Under the pieces are notes generated by a model. It was given only the letters and a program-made list of their open reading frames with translations, made no database searches and was not told where the DNA came from. From positions 9,619 to 29,391 of the forward strand of contig BQKZ01001394.1 in NCBI GenBank assembly GCA_036244855.1: a DNA stretch of 19,773 nucleotides, read 5' to 3'. The stretch comes from Temnopleurus reevesii. Taxonomy: Eukaryota; Echinodermata; Echinoidea; Temnopleuroida; Temnopleuridae. Shown piece after piece: positions 18,785 through 19,773 of this stretch (its first letter is position 1; every line of letters starts with the position of its first letter). The position numbers and the translations under genes are program-made.

Positions 18785-19476
18785 GTAAATATTCAAAATG
18801 ATCCTATTTAGAATGATTTTAATCACTTTTTACATCAGGTTATAATTTTCCTGGTATCGCATCGCAATTTGCTATGCATTTTAGCAGGATTACAACACGG
18901 AAGATGTTTTGATTAGCAACTTTTTCACAAGAACAATGCAGTAAAGCGTTGGAAGTATTTCCTGGATCTCTAAAACTGCTAATCAAATGTGGAAATTAAA
19001 ATTATTCCCTGGACAAGTTTTGCATTATCATTTACCGTGGGACAGACATATCTTTACCTTGTTGATATTCAATACAATTTATGAAAGTCAATGATTTGTA
19101 AGAAATGCCATTGGCTATCATCATGCTTCATTAGAGTATAAAGACTTTATCGAGGTACATGTAGCTTTGATAATTACTTTGGCATTTGTAGGCATAAATT
19201 TTAGGAAATATATCATGATATGAATTATGTCTCATTGTGTATGTAATTCTTCTTTGAAAACAACAAAAATCTTTCAATAAAAATCTTAGAGCTGATACCC
19301 AATAAATGTCATATATGTATGTTCATTAAATATTATTCATAGTAAAGAATAATATTCATAGTAAAGAATAATATCATTATTCTTTATCTTGTTCAGTAGT
19401 TCATCATTAAGTCCATCATAAATTGCTCATATAAAAGAATACTGTCATATTCTTATCTTGTTTTCTGAAAATTCAG
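18785..19476 (+). other. PKN: PKN intron before the linker exon
   Basis: This is AT-rich intron with no coding signal. A 19-base tandem duplication (ATTCATAGTAAAGAATAAT) at about 19335-19372 runs into a small palindrome, AAAGAATAAT-ATC-ATTATTCTTT. The acceptor is GAAAATTCAG (ends 19476). Confidence 0.7.
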
Positions 19477-19754
19477 GAAAGAACTTCCTGAGAGCAGGCC
19501 AGATGAACATCAACGTTGCCACGTGGGGGCGCTTGATGAAACGAGCCATCCCACCCAACCTCACACCTTCCGGTTCGTCGCCCCCATCAGCCATCCGCCC
19601 ACGTCCACCCATTCAGAGACTCAGCTTTGGGGAGGGTGATTCGTCAGGATCCGCTGGTAGCAACTCACAGGATATCGGGGGTGCCTCGCCATCACAAGAT
19701 AGGGTCGGTGGACTAGAGATACAGGTACTTAGTGTGGGAGAGGAGAAAATGCCG
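19477..19754 (+). CDS. PKN: PKN exon, partial: post-C2 and Ser/Pro-rich linker
   Basis: It starts in phase 1 and encodes KNFLRAGQMNINVATWGRLM, KRAIPPNL and then a Pro/Ser-rich stretch (SSPPSAIRPRPPIQRLSFGE). A Ser/Gly-rich segment ending GGLEIQVLSVGEEKMP follows. QMNINVATWGRL is a strong PKN signature before the variable linker to the kinase domain. A GT at 19725 (CAG-GTACTT) could be a donor. I favour the exon continuing, because LEIQVLSVGE resembles a short hydrophobic stretch found in the linker of other PKNs. It is cut by terminal poly-G, so the kinase domain is missing. The exon is noticeably richer in G+C than its surroundings. Confidence 0.9.
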
Positions 19755-19773
19755 GGGGGGGGGGGGGGGGGGG
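19755..19773. repeat. Terminal poly-G run
   Basis: The window ends in 19 or so G residues, mirroring the 13 C residues at its start. It is probably a homopolymer at which sequencing or assembly stopped; part of it may be artefactual. Any glycine codons read through it should be disregarded. Confidence 0.8.

Larger units (their letters stand above)
6111..19773 (+). other. PKN: Protein kinase N gene, partial (HR1c to linker)
   Basis: The exons concatenate into one PKN-like protein segment. It contains the HR1c repeat (PIEFRVEEVRHHYKVELA, then AQKGLVEASHKLDILRESLE), the C2-like domain ([56 protein letters not shown]), the post-C2 segment (PVIERRTKLRRQRKIF) and MNINVATWGRL. Domain order and wording match metazoan PKN1/2/3. 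Such kinases bind Rho/Rac GTP through HR1 repeats and act on the cytoskeleton and membrane traffic; that role comes from the family, not from this sequence. Exon phases agree at each join (0, 0, 1, 0, 0, 1). The catalytic domain and the first two HR1 repeats are outside the window. Vertebrates have three PKN genes, so no paralogue number is assigned. Confidence 0.95.

Overview
This is animal nuclear DNA: AT-rich, intron-rich, and carrying a broken-up gene for protein kinase N (PKN/PRK, a Rho-effector serine/threonine kinase of the PKC superfamily) on the + strand. The recognisable exons encode the third HR1 repeat, the C2-like domain and the start of the Ser/Pro-rich linker. The HR1a/HR1b exons should lie upstream and the kinase domain downstream, and neither is seen here. 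High silent divergence between the two versions of several exons, many small transposons, TTA-flanked MITEs and the repeated 8-mer TACATGTA suggest a highly heterozygous marine invertebrate, most likely an echinoderm. The species is an inference.

Layout. 1-6110 is non-coding sequence (intron or 5' flank) with a few hairpins and a poly-C/poly-A tract. 6111-6437 holds an HR1c exon preceded by a diverged tandem copy of its own 5' half. 7175-7312 is the second HR1c exon and 7845-8064 the exon that opens the C2-like domain, with a long GAT-type microsatellite between them. 8344-9336 repeats these two exons. 9337-12139 is intron with several transposon insertions. 12140-12249 is the middle C2 exon. 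12261-13951 is a second version of intron sequence already seen at 10150-10905, now carrying a 1.07-kb DNA transposon. 13953-16632 is intron ending in about 400 bases of pure pyrimidine. 16633-17624 holds a duplicated partial exon plus two C2/post-C2 exons, and 17630-18784 repeats that block. 19477 to the end is the linker exon, running into poly-G.

The window is best read as five contigs joined by single n characters (8340, 12260, 13952, 17629). Neighbouring contigs overlap but were not merged because they are different alleles; every repeated block ends at one of these joins. The real gene therefore probably has each of these exons once, in the order 6271, 7175/8344, 7845/9117, 12140, 16778/17907, 17549/18709, 19477. 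All phases agree.

The unmerged alleles act as natural filled-site/empty-site comparisons. They show a 130-bp MITE with an exact TTA empty site, a 1.07-kb minisatellite-bearing element present in one allele, a MITE nested in a retroposon fragment present in one allele, and two related MITEs inserted independently, 10 bp apart and in opposite orientations, in the same intron of the two alleles. Independently of the assembly problem, two exons each have a tandem upstream copy of their acceptor plus 5' half, and both copies lead to an in-frame stop if used.
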